NCBI GenBank assembly: GCA_026415215.1
Contig: JAOAHN010000134.1
Span: forward strand, 1-55,123
Source: Candidatus Hydrogenedentota bacterium
GTDB taxonomy: Bacteria; Hydrogenedentota; Hydrogenedentia; Hydrogenedentales; Hydrogenedentaceae
Direction: 5' to 3'
Length of the DNA: 55,123 nt
The position numbers and the translations under genes were made by a program. Every line of letters begins with the position of its first letter. Positions within the stretch are counted from its first letter, which is position 1. Positions 16,663-25,405 of the stretch are shown here, piece by piece. The notes beneath the pieces were generated by a model that was not told where the DNA came from, searched no databases, and saw only the letters and a program-made list of their open reading frames with translations.

Positions 16663-19260
16663 TTAACCTTCCTCCTTAAGGTATAAGATTAATTTTTGCT
16701 CGAAATTATTTGCGTAGACATAGCACGATATTGGTGATTCAGGGGAGAAATCGATAACATGGATGATATTATCGTATCTTCCCAAATGGGGATCTAAATT
16801 TTTTAGGTTATTTGGGAATCGGAGCAACAAATCTTCATTCAGTAGGTGGGAATCTTTAGCTGGGTAGTAGACAAAGTAAACCAGGTCTGACTCTACTAAC
16901 TCACTGAAGAAGTGTGTTCCGAGAGAAACATCTGGGGTTAAATCTTCTCTCATAACCACAATCTCGCAAAGGAAAGATGCAGAACTTATTTCGGAAAAGG
17001 TTACTGGTATTCCCAATGATGGGGTACTAGTTCCCCATCTTCCAGGACCGATAAGGACAATAATAGGGTCAGCTACTCCGAGCGGTTTCAACTGATTCAG
17101 GTTGCCGAGAGCCCTGGCAACAGCATATTTTTCAGAAATGGGCAACTCACCGTAAATATTTGGTGAGACATAAATGATGCGGTGAACTCTATTTAATCTG
17201 CTTCTACCTATGATAGGTCCATCAGTTGAGATAAGAAGGTTGTTTTTTTCATCAATAATTGGCTCTGACAGGGGTTCCGAGCGGTCGCTCACTTGTAAAG
17301 GTCTGCACTGGACTATGTCAATGTAAAAGTCCTTTTCGTTTACGAAGTTTGCGGTGAACTCAATATCAACAGGATTTTGGTATGCTTTTTGGAGAGTAGA
17401 AAGAATCTCTCGCATATCTTCTACAAATGATGTCTTCGTAATTAGAGAGTCGAATCGGATTTCCCATTGCGGAGATATTTTTATTCCCCTCTCTTTGAAT
17501 AGCTTTTCTATCTCAAGGTCTTGTGTTATGAACAGTTCTAAAGGTATGTTTTCTAAGCAGTGCGGGATTATATCTTGAATGTATAGAGAAACAAGACGAT
17601 TAGCGTCCAAATCTATAACATCTACTTTTCTTTGAGAATATTTTTTTTGTTCTTTTGTCGAACTTTCAGGTCTGAGCATAGGGGAATTGAGTGCTATGAT
17701 TCTCGTGTAATCATCGTCGGAGCGTTCAACCGCCCGGGTTCCTAAACCGAAAACTAATCTTATCATCCCTGCTTTAGGATTAATATCGGAACACCAAACA
17801 TAGGGATTATAGGAAAATCCTACACCTGCGATATTTGGGAAATATAACCTCCCATGCTGGGCTCCAGAGACCCGCTGAACTAAGAGAGCCATTTGCTCAT
17901 CTCTATCCAATAAACCGCGACGCTTTCTATAAAATAGTGCTTCTTCACTTACCGTGCTCGCATAGACAGTGCGCACTGCAGTTTTGAAATCCTCTAACCG
18001 TTGTCGCGTAGAGCCTTGATTGGCACAAAACACACTTTCGTATTTACCCGCAAAAGAATTTCCAAAATTATCTTCCAAAAGACTACTAGAACGAACGATT
18101 ATCGGAGAGGAGCCAAAGTATTCAAGGAGCTGTTCAAACTGTATTTCTATATCTTCCGGAAATTCCCCGGTAATGATGCGTCTCCGAATTCTCTCGGCAC
18201 CAGGCAAAAAGCTTTCCAACTCTTTTTGTTGCTCTCGTGCCCACCAACAACCATTACGCACGAGGAAAGTATAATAGACATCCGAGCCTATATAGAAGCT
18301 ATCATGTTTTTCCAACTTAGACCGCCATTGGGGATTAGTTTTTTGAAGGATTGCGTTAGCTAATAACATACCTACTGATTTTCCACCTATCATCCCTGTG
18401 CCAATCACGCGATTACCGATTTCTATAAGATCCTCTAAAGTGAAGTATTGGAGAAATAATTCCGTCATTCTTCGCTCTCGAGTAATCATCATCCGTATGA
18501 GAAGCTCCATCCATTCTCGCTTTGCCTTTTCATCTTTTAGCCGTGCAACATATTTTGCTTCATTCAAGGTTCGGTTCCATATATCTTTTTTTCCCTCCCC
18601 AGAAATTATATGGGATGAAGATGACAGTATCTTAGCTATGGTGTGGCTTTCAGTGACAGGGGTCATTCTTTTATCTTTCCATATATGGAACATGTGCATA
18701 GATGGAGAATATCTTTGCTGGACTTTTACAGGGCGTATAAATATGTCTCCATTGTGGTTGTACAGGTCTATGACTATTTGAGCAGTTTGAACAATAGGAG
18801 CAATTGACTCTACCGTGTGAAGAGAGCGATTGAGAAAGAAATAAGCTAAATCTCCTCGATCGAAAAGATAAGGGCAAGTAAGCATAAAGAAGTTACAAAG
18901 CATAGTGTCACTGAACCAAACGCAAGAAAGATCGGATAGACAATCAAACACATAGAAAGCCCGTCGTTCCGTATTTTGTATAACTTTGTGAACTTGACTT
19001 ATGAACGGCTCGAATCCCTCTACTGGGTCTATTTTCACAAAGGTAGTGACCTCGGTTTCTCTCAATAAAGGTTCATGTTTTCCGAATACAAAATACACTA
19101 CTGGGCGTTCCATTTTAAGTCCGTGTTGTGCAAATGGTGAAACAAAAATAAGATAATCTGAGATAGACTCCCCACGAAAAATTACATTATCACCTGCAAT
19201 TAAGCCTCTCAGTATATGGTCAAACTCTGGAATACCAGAACTAATGGCGTTTACAGACAT
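16663..19260 (-). CDS. KaiC-like / pyruvate phosphate dikinase-like fusion protein
   Basis: An 865-residue cytoplasmic protein. Residues about 1-235 resemble a KaiC/RecA-type domain (MSVNAISSGIPEFDHILRGL, GDNVIFRGES) but the P-loop lysine is missing, so this part is probably not an ATPase. Residues about 280-640 match the ATP-grasp domain of PEP synthase and pyruvate phosphate dikinase (GTGMIGGKSVGM near 287, IIVRSSSLLEDNFGNSFAGKYES near 390, RLVFGLGTRAVERS, and DIEFTANF...IVQCRPLQ). A last domain holds LIGPGRWGTSTPSLGIPV near 740 and DVSLGTHFF. The phosphohistidine domain (GGxTSH) and the PEP-binding barrel are absent, so it is not a full dikinase. ATG at 19260 has AGGA seven to eight bases upstream. 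Substrate unknown. Confidence 0.8.
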   Translation of the reverse strand: MSVNAISSGIPEFDHILRGLIAGDNVIFRGESISDYLIFVSPFAQHGLKMERPVVYFVFGKHEPLLRETEVTTFVKIDPVEGFEPFISQVHKVIQNTERRAFYVFDCLSDLSCVWFSDTMLCNFFMLTCPYLFDRGDLAYFFLNRSLHTVESIAPIVQTAQIVIDLYNHNGDIFIRPVKVQQRYSPSMHMFHIWKDKRMTPVTESHTIAKILSSSSHIISGEGKKDIWNRTLNEAKYVARLKDEKAKREWMELLIRMMITRERRMTELFLQYFTLEDLIEIGNRVIGTGMIGGKSVGMLLANAILQKTNPQWRSKLEKHDSFYIGSDVYYTFLVRNGCWWAREQQKELESFLPGAERIRRRIITGEFPEDIEIQFEQLLEYFGSSPIIVRSSSLLEDNFGNSFAGKYESVFCANQGSTRQRLEDFKTAVRTVYASTVSEEALFYRKRRGLLDRDEQMALLVQRVSGAQHGRLYFPNIAGVGFSYNPYVWCSDINPKAGMIRLVFGLGTRAVERSDDDYTRIIALNSPMLRPESSTKEQKKYSQRKVDVIDLDANRLVSLYIQDIIPHCLENIPLELFITQDLEIEKLFKERGIKISPQWEIRFDSLITKTSFVEDMREILSTLQKAYQNPVDIEFTANFVNEKDFYIDIVQCRPLQVSDRSEPLSEPIIDEKNNLLISTDGPIIGRSRLNRVHRIIYVSPNIYGELPISEKYAVARALGNLNQLKPLGVADPIIVLIGPGRWGTSTPSLGIPVTFSEISSASFLCEIVVMREDLTPDVSLGTHFFSELVESDLVYFVYYPAKDSHLLNEDLLLRFPNNLKNLDPHLGRYDNIIHVIDFSPESPISCYVYANNFEQKLILYLKEEG

Positions 19261-19403
19261 AGGCAATCCTTTTCTCTTCACAAAAAGTTTTTACAAATTA
19301 CTAAATTAAAAAAACACTTATCATAGTAGATAAATTTGTTTTTTATAATATCATAGAGGGTTGATAATTAGTTTTAAGAATAAAGCGCCTAATATATTTG
19401 AAT

Positions 19404-19441
19404 AACCCAACCGGGAAACTCAGGCAAATTTTTGGTGGGTT
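19404..19441. other. Bulged hairpin in the gap behind the dprA-like gene
   Basis: AACCCAACC (19404-19412) can pair with GGTGGGTT (19434-19441) with one bulged A. It lies in the 302-base gap between the end of the DprA-like gene and the start of the KaiC-like fusion gene, so it could be a weak terminator of the former or a leader hairpin of the latter. I see nothing else in that gap except AT-rich sequence. Confidence 0.3.
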
Positions 19442-19562
19442 TATCATCTGTCTTGTATATATAATCTCTCACAGCAAGAGGGAAATTATTGGGACAGTAA
19501 AAATAATAAATGAACGGCTAACCAATATTTACCTTATACAAAAGTACATCCTTAAAATCCAT

Positions 19563-20498
19563 CTAAAGTAATTCGGGAAGGCAATTATCCGTTTTGTTCG
19601 GAGATTGAGAAAGTTTAAATAATATTTTTTTTAATACTTCAGTGTTTGCATTATTTAGGTCGGTAGGAATGGGATATACAAGCTTACTGTATCTGAGGTG
19701 CCAAGCATATTTATCCGGCATGTGAACGAATACAGGTAACTCTCTGGAGAAGAGATTCTTTGCTACGCGATAACTTCCTCCCTCGTGTGAAGGATTAAAT
19801 ATAAAGCCCACTGATGAGGAGAAAGCTATGAGTGAGTTTCTCCTAACCGCTTGTGACTTGCTCCATCTTGAGTTTGGCGTCCAGGGGGATATTATTTGGC
19901 AAATTCCTTGTTCTGTAGCTTTCAAAATACTATTATGGGGGGTGTAATGTAGTATGCCCATTGGCAGTATTACTCTGACTGGGATATTGTGCAAAAGTGC
20001 AGACTCCACAGCGATTGAATCTACACCTGGTGCCCCTCCTGTCACAATACCACACTTAAACTCGATTAGAAATTCCACTGTCTTCCTAACCAAATCAATT
20101 GTGGCAAAATCAGGTTGGGTTGTTCCCACAATTGCACACCATAGCGAGATGTTATTAAGGGGAGTACCTTTGAAGAATATCAATGGAGGAGATTTCTCTC
20201 CATATTGAAGCCATTCTTCAGGGTAGTCAGATGCGCTATAGAACGAGACTTGCCAGCGGTCAGCTTTTACCCTTTCCAATATATTCTCGGCATGCCAGAG
20301 CTCATCATCCTGGATTCCATGATACTTAATAAGAAAAGATAGTTCCTTATCGAGACTTGATTTAGAAGCATTTTCAGAAATTTTTGAAATTACGGAGTGA
20401 AGGGATTTCCATGAATTTCCAGTCTTATTTAGTATTGCAATAGCAAAACATATAAATGTCATTAAACTATTTTCTGTTTGGAAGGGGCAAAAATTCAT
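19563..20498 (-). CDS. DprA/Smf-like protein, divergent
   Basis: A 311-residue protein with a DprA-type Rossmann fold; DprA loads RecA onto single-stranded DNA in natural transformation. Residues about 85-300 show the family order: YPEEWLQYGEKSPPLIFFKGTP (DprA usually YP..L..i.d.P..Ly.kG), WCAIVGTTQPD near 119, GIVTGGAPGVDSIAVESAL near 154 (usually SGGA.GID..AH..AL) and AVRRNSLIAFSSSVGFI near 216 (usually FP.RNR.IAgLS). Several conserved positions differ, so the assignment is to the superfamily; a nucleotide-binding or LOG-like role is the alternative. The N-terminal 80 residues are helical. No good ribosome-binding site is visible. comEC lies about 5 kb away. Confidence 0.75.
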   Translation of the reverse strand: MNFCPFQTENSLMTFICFAIAILNKTGNSWKSLHSVISKISENASKSSLDKELSFLIKYHGIQDDELWHAENILERVKADRWQVSFYSASDYPEEWLQYGEKSPPLIFFKGTPLNNISLWCAIVGTTQPDFATIDLVRKTVEFLIEFKCGIVTGGAPGVDSIAVESALLHNIPVRVILPMGILHYTPHNSILKATEQGICQIISPWTPNSRWSKSQAVRRNSLIAFSSSVGFIFNPSHEGGSYRVAKNLFSRELPVFVHMPDKYAWHLRYSKLVYPIPTDLNNANTEVLKKILFKLSQSPNKTDNCLPELL

Positions 20499-20609
20499 AA
20501 TAGTAACTTTTATAAAAAAGTTGAACTAAATGAGAAAAACATATATATTATTATTAAGTTGTCAACAATTTTACAATTGAACCAATTTAGGAACCAGGGG
20601 TAAAAACCA

Positions 20610-21770
20610 ATGTTTGATTTAGAAAGATTAAGAAATAAAATTCCGAGGTTTGTTGTGGGATTAGTTTCAGGGACATCTTGTGATGGGATAGACGCGGTTC
20701 TTGTTCGGCTAAAGGGGACTGGACCAGAGATGGCAATTAGGCTACTTGCTTCTAATACATTTCCCTATCGAGATGATTTTAAGTTGGAACTACTTTCAGA
20801 ACATAAAACAGCGCGAGATGTATGCCAGTTAAATTTTCAGCTTGGTGAGCTCTTGGCTCAAGCTGGTATAGAGATGATAAAGATTGGAAAAGAACAGAAT
20901 GTAGAGGTGGACTTTATAGCCTCACATGGACACACACTGGTGCATCTTCCGCCACCGCAATTCACTAAGATAGGCACGCTTCAAATAGGAGAGCCATCAT
21001 TAATAGCAGAGAGGACTGGCCTTCCAGTAGTATCCGATTTCCGAGCGAGGGATATGGCGGCAGGTGGACAGGGTGCTCCACTTATGCCTTATGCAGACTG
21101 GATCCTCTTTAGACGGGCGAATAAGAATATACTGTGTTTGAACATTTCTGGTATTGCGAACATGGCTGTGATAACGCCCGAGTTCGACCAAATAATGGCT
21201 TTTGACACGGGACCCGGTAATATGATTATAGATGCAACAGTGAGATTGTTGACAAAAGGCGAGGAAAGTATGGACAAGGATGGGAGAGCGGCAAGACATG
21301 GGAAAGTTATAGATGAGTTCTTGGAATATCTACTCGATCATCCTTTCTACTCTAAGGTTCCACCTAAAGCGGCTAACAGGAGTGATTTCAGTGAAGATGT
21401 TTACCTGCGAGATGCCTTGAACGCGAGAAGGGAGTATCCTTTTGAGGATCTTGTAGCTACAGTGACTACCGCAGTAGTGAGAATAATCATAGACGCTTTT
21501 GAGAGATTCGTAAAGCCAAAATATCTAATTGACCATGTTATAGTTGGTGGTGGGGGTGCAAAAAACCGCACAATCCTAAAATGGTTAGCACGAGGTTTTG
21601 CTCCAATCCCCGTGTTTACAAGCGATCAGTATGGTATTCCAAACTCTTGTCGAGAGGCTCTTGCTTATGCAATATTAGGCAACGAGACTATATGCGGAAC
21701 ACCTGCTAACATTCCCCAAGTAACGGGTGCCTCAAAGCCAGTAGTCTTAGGCAAAATTACACCTCCATAA
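20610..21770 (+). CDS. anmK: Anhydro-N-acetylmuramic acid kinase
   Basis: AnmK phosphorylates and opens 1,6-anhydro-MurNAc released from peptidoglycan, returning it to cell-wall recycling as MurNAc-6-phosphate. The 386-residue protein has the full set of family motifs: GLVSGTSCDGIDAVLV (ATP site, residues 17-32), ASHGHTLVHLPP near 109, GEPSLIAERTGLPVVSDFRARDMAAGGQGAPLMP near 127-160 with the catalytic Asp, NISGIANMAVI near 180, FDTGPGNMIID near 198 and VGGGGAKNRTI near 311. The start is preceded by AGGGG nine bases away. Its neighbour genes are not cell-wall genes, and no murQ is in the window. Confidence 0.96.
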   Translation: MFDLERLRNKIPRFVVGLVSGTSCDGIDAVLVRLKGTGPEMAIRLLASNTFPYRDDFKLELLSEHKTARDVCQLNFQLGELLAQAGIEMIKIGKEQNVEVDFIASHGHTLVHLPPPQFTKIGTLQIGEPSLIAERTGLPVVSDFRARDMAAGGQGAPLMPYADWILFRRANKNILCLNISGIANMAVITPEFDQIMAFDTGPGNMIIDATVRLLTKGEESMDKDGRAARHGKVIDEFLEYLLDHPFYSKVPPKAANRSDFSEDVYLRDALNARREYPFEDLVATVTTAVVRIIIDAFERFVKPKYLIDHVIVGGGGAKNRTILKWLARGFAPIPVFTSDQYGIPNSCREALAYAILGNETICGTPANIPQVTGASKPVVLGKITPP

Positions 21771-21811
21771 GAGAGGTTAGAAACGAGAAGAGTACTATAA
21801 AGGATTTCTTA

Positions 21812-24800
21812 TTATTCCTCTATATGCACTTTAAACCTCCCTCCATAGGCGTTCTCTATCCAAACCTTCTCCATAATGAGGTGCTTATTTCCTAAAGGAG
21901 ATTCTAATAAAGAAGGGGCTAATTGAATAGTTAGTTTACCGGAGCTCACCAATGATTTCTTTTTTTCCGCAACAATAAGATACCATTTCTCTTTGATGGG
22001 CTTTATCTCGAGTGTCCATCTGTTATCACTAATTGTTCCGCTCAAGTCCGCTACATGCTCTGAAACATGCACGAGTATTAGTACCTTATGAATAGGTACT
22101 TTGAAAGGATTTTCTATAATTACATTACATTTGTTATGCTCTAAATACTCCTTCTTAACTTTCAACTCCGTTCGAGGAGAAAATTGAAATCTCTTTGTAA
22201 CACCTGAAGCTTCCCAAGAACCACTGCTCATAGCACCTACATCTACTACTCCCCCTTGGTCGTATTGGTATTCAGGAACTATAACCAATGCACGGTTGGG
22301 ACTGAGAACTTTAACGAAAGGAGATTCTTTTCTTCCGAAGTAGAACTTAGTATCCTGGGAAAAGTTTCTACCTTCTAAGAGAGCCATAATGCCTCCCTCT
22401 GCAGGTGAAATAGGTGGATCTATACGGGTAATTACAACTTCTTTGATCGTAGGCAGAGGTGACATATCTGCTCCATCCCAGACACCGTCCCCATCAGTAT
22501 CATCACAAGTTGGGTCTGTTTCATCTTCTTCCCAAAAGCCGTTGATATTCTCGTCTTCTGCACCATCGGGAACATAATCTCCATCTGTATCTATAAATAG
22601 AGGATTTGTTTCACCTACATCTTTAATGCGGTTTCCATTTTTATCTTCCAATTTATCTGGCAAATGGTCTCCATCAGTATCCTCATCTAAGTAGGCACTA
22701 TTAGTCAATACGCCGAAGAGCCCTAATGCAAATTCAAGATTTTTGGGAATTCTCAATCGGTAGGAAGATAAAGGATACTTAGAAGCTACTACACCTATTT
22801 TACCCTTACCATAGTTAACAAGGATTGTTGACAGATTTTGAGTTTTGTCTTCCGAGGAGTCCATCTGGTTAGCAGACGGATACCCCTCGAGTTTAGTAGT
22901 TTTTCTTAACATTGCACCGTTTTTGATTTCCAAAGATGGTATGTGACTAAGTATAGAACCCGCATCACAGTATATTGGAAAATCTCCCTCTGAGAGTACA
23001 CGCGGGGCAAAGTGTATTCCAATCGAGAGAAGCCAGTAGTATAGAAATTCTATGTCAATATCTGGATAATATCCTCCTATGATTAGTAAACTTCCACCAT
23101 TTCTTACATATTCAGATATCTGCTTAAGAGAGAGCAAGCCTTTTGCAAAGCTTAGTGTGTCTGCTACCACAAGTAGGTAGTCTTTAATTTCACTATCCAC
23201 TGGGGTTGAAGTGGAGTGGTGAGATAAATAGTAGGGCGCACTTGCAAGAGCATCAGCAAGCATCTTTAACTGTTGAGAATCCTCGGGAGTTCTGAAATTT
23301 TCATCTCCTTCACCGAATAACCATAACACCTCTCTATTTGCTGATTTGCTTTCCGAAATCTTTACCTGGAATATGTATTCTACGGGGTTAAATAGGGGAG
23401 AGTCGGCAGAGGGATAGTTACGCAAGCTTAACCAATATACGGAAGAATATTGAGTAGGGTTTGGTATAAGTCCAAGATGTAAGAGAACAAGGTCTTCCCT
23501 TTTATCTAAGAACCATAGTAAACTTTGGTTAGTAGTTGGAATAATGGGAGATACAATCCAACTTTCTGAGTTAGAAGACGATTCTGATATTACTACAGTT
23601 TTAAAGTTTCTCATAATCTCGTGGGGGTCGAACAATACTTTTGAAAACCTAATTTTCTTCGCATCGAGAAGACTCTCTTCATACTGGCCAATATCTTCTA
23701 TTGGGAGGAGTCTTTCTACCCAACCTGACTGAGTTATTAGTAACTGTGTTAGAGCACCAGTGGCTGTGTCCAGTTTATATATCCTTCCTCCAGATGCAAG
23801 GAAACACATATCGTATAACCAGCAAGAAAAGGTAAGATCCTCTTCTAACATAGATGTGAATCTATTATTTCCTTCATTGGTGATTATGTCTATTTTTTTA
23901 CCTATGCTGATAAGTGTGGAAAGACAGGAGGGGTGAGGAGAAAAACTCCACGCTTGTTGTATACCTACGACCGCGGTCTCCCATTTTTTGGTAAGCCCTT
24001 CGAAAGGACTCCATTCTATAAGAGATAAGTATCCAAACCCTTCTTTAAGAGACTCTGTTTTTATCCAGATACCAAACTTAGATGCTGTTATGTTATTCTC
24101 ACTTTCAGATAGTTCACCCCAGAGGACCGTAGGTTCATATGCTGTTTCCCAGCTCCATATATTTACCGCATAGACTCGACATTGCTCTGTCCCTTCTACA
24201 GAAGTTTGATTAACAACTATTCCAATATACTCATCATCGAGAGGAAATATGTCCTCAATATCGCCATATATCCCTTCTATATTCACGACTCTGCTCGTTT
24301 TAAGATACATATCGAAAAGACAAACTTTATCCCCCTCTTCATCTCTCCCTACTATAACCCACAACCCTTCACTTCTAAGCGGTAAAATTCTTCTTGGAGA
24401 GAAGGGCAATGGAATTTGTTGAGTAGGATAAAGTAGAAAGTTATCGCTATCCTCAAACAAACATACTGAACCTAAATTAACCACCTCGGAAAACTTTGTC
24501 AAAAAAACTACATAGAAACTTCTAACCCCAGATATGTGAGGTATAACTTCTATTTTTTCTACTCTCCATCCGAACGGGATAGAGAGATATTTCATCTCCG
24601 ATACCTTTCCTGAATATGTCAAACTAATAAGAAAAATACCCTCGTCGATGTTTTCATTACTGTTAATGCTACTATCTCGAGTCGCTATCAGATACTTATG
24701 CCCTTCGGATTCTTCACTTTTAAATATACTTAGGACCTCACTTCCGGGAAGTGTTTCCCTATTAAGAGAAATTCCTACTTTTAGATTCAACAATTCTGCT

Positions 24801-24934
24801 GTGAGAGCAACTTTTTCCCTTTTTGCAGTCTTCGCTCCGGTTATTGCGATTGCCCAATCAGATATTTCTAAAGGAAGACAAAAACTGGGGTATAATAAAA
24901 CGATGATTAGATATATTAAAAAATTTTTTCTCAT
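21812..24934 (-). CDS. Large secreted protein with thrombospondin-3-like repeats and IPT domain
   Basis: A 1040-residue protein with a clear signal peptide (MRKNFLIYLIIVLLYPSFC). Residues about 25-480 are beta-rich with irregular repeats, possibly a propeller. Residues about 540-700 look like a GATase-like/DUF4350-type fold (LVVADTLSFAKG...EYVRNGGSLLIIGG). Residues about 748-825 carry calcium-binding thrombospondin type 3-like repeats (DEDTDGDHLPDKLEDKNGNR, DTDGDYVPDGAEDE, DDTDGDGVWDGAD), followed by an IPT/TIG-like immunoglobulin fold (about 835-925, ITRIDPPISPAEGGIMALLEGRNF) and a beta-rich end. It is a probable extracellular or outer-membrane-attached protein. The start lacks a good ribosome-binding site; the signal peptide decides it. 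No enzyme motif is recognised. Confidence 0.8.
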   Translation of the reverse strand: MRKNFLIYLIIVLLYPSFCLPLEISDWAIAITGAKTAKREKVALTAELLNLKVGISLNRETLPGSEVLSIFKSEESEGHKYLIATRDSSINSNENIDEGIFLISLTYSGKVSEMKYLSIPFGWRVEKIEVIPHISGVRSFYVVFLTKFSEVVNLGSVCLFEDSDNFLLYPTQQIPLPFSPRRILPLRSEGLWVIVGRDEEGDKVCLFDMYLKTSRVVNIEGIYGDIEDIFPLDDEYIGIVVNQTSVEGTEQCRVYAVNIWSWETAYEPTVLWGELSESENNITASKFGIWIKTESLKEGFGYLSLIEWSPFEGLTKKWETAVVGIQQAWSFSPHPSCLSTLISIGKKIDIITNEGNNRFTSMLEEDLTFSCWLYDMCFLASGGRIYKLDTATGALTQLLITQSGWVERLLPIEDIGQYEESLLDAKKIRFSKVLFDPHEIMRNFKTVVISESSSNSESWIVSPIIPTTNQSLLWFLDKREDLVLLHLGLIPNPTQYSSVYWLSLRNYPSADSPLFNPVEYIFQVKISESKSANREVLWLFGEGDENFRTPEDSQQLKMLADALASAPYYLSHHSTSTPVDSEIKDYLLVVADTLSFAKGLLSLKQISEYVRNGGSLLIIGGYYPDIDIEFLYYWLLSIGIHFAPRVLSEGDFPIYCDAGSILSHIPSLEIKNGAMLRKTTKLEGYPSANQMDSSEDKTQNLSTILVNYGKGKIGVVASKYPLSSYRLRIPKNLEFALGLFGVLTNSAYLDEDTDGDHLPDKLEDKNGNRIKDVGETNPLFIDTDGDYVPDGAEDENINGFWEEDETDPTCDDTDGDGVWDGADMSPLPTIKEVVITRIDPPISPAEGGIMALLEGRNFSQDTKFYFGRKESPFVKVLSPNRALVIVPEYQYDQGGVVDVGAMSSGSWEASGVTKRFQFSPRTELKVKKEYLEHNKCNVIIENPFKVPIHKVLILVHVSEHVADLSGTISDNRWTLEIKPIKEKWYLIVAEKKKSLVSSGKLTIQLAPSLLESPLGNKHLIMEKVWIENAYGGRFKVHIEE

Positions 24935-25018
24935 AAGTTAATTTTACACATTAAATTTATATATAAGTTAACGAGTTTTTTATGAGTTATTCAATAAATG
25001 CGTAGGATATGAACAACT

Positions 25019-25402
25019 ATGGGAATAAATCCTAATTGGGATGAACTTAAATCACTCTTGAGAGAATGTGCAGAGTCGACAGGTAATCCCGAGAGTATAA
25101 CGAGAGACTCGCACCGAAACCAGAGCATAATCCCTTTAGAACATACCGAAGACATTTTTCATTTAGTATATCGATTAGTTGAAGAGGTAGAAGTACTGAG
25201 TAAAAGAGTGGGAAATATTGAGAAGAAGTTAGAGAGATTAACGAAATCAGAACTCGGAGATACAGTAATAGAGAGTGTAGATGAAGCAAATTCAAGCAGA
25301 GTATATGGAACAGCTCTTCCCTTGGAAAATATTAAGAGCTCATTAAGAGCCATAAGAGAGCAGATAAATTTGCTAAAAAACAAATATTCTCCAAACAGAT
25401 AG
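25019..25402 (+). CDS. Small coiled-coil protein, unknown
   Basis: A 127-residue hydrophilic protein with no signal peptide. Residues about 38-85 (HLVYRLVEEVEVLSKRVGNIEKKLERL) show leucine/valine heptads typical of a coiled coil, and a second helix lies near the end (IKSSLRAIREQINLLKNKY). AGGA stands eleven bases before the ATG, which is rather far. It is divergent from the IPT-protein gene and ends three bases from the end of comEC. I recognise no family. That it is a gene rests on the protein-like composition and the fit between its neighbours. Confidence 0.6.
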   Translation: MGINPNWDELKSLLRECAESTGNPESITRDSHRNQSIIPLEHTEDIFHLVYRLVEEVEVLSKRVGNIEKKLERLTKSELGDTVIESVDEANSSRVYGTALPLENIKSSLRAIREQINLLKNKYSPNR

Positions 25403-25405
25403 TCC

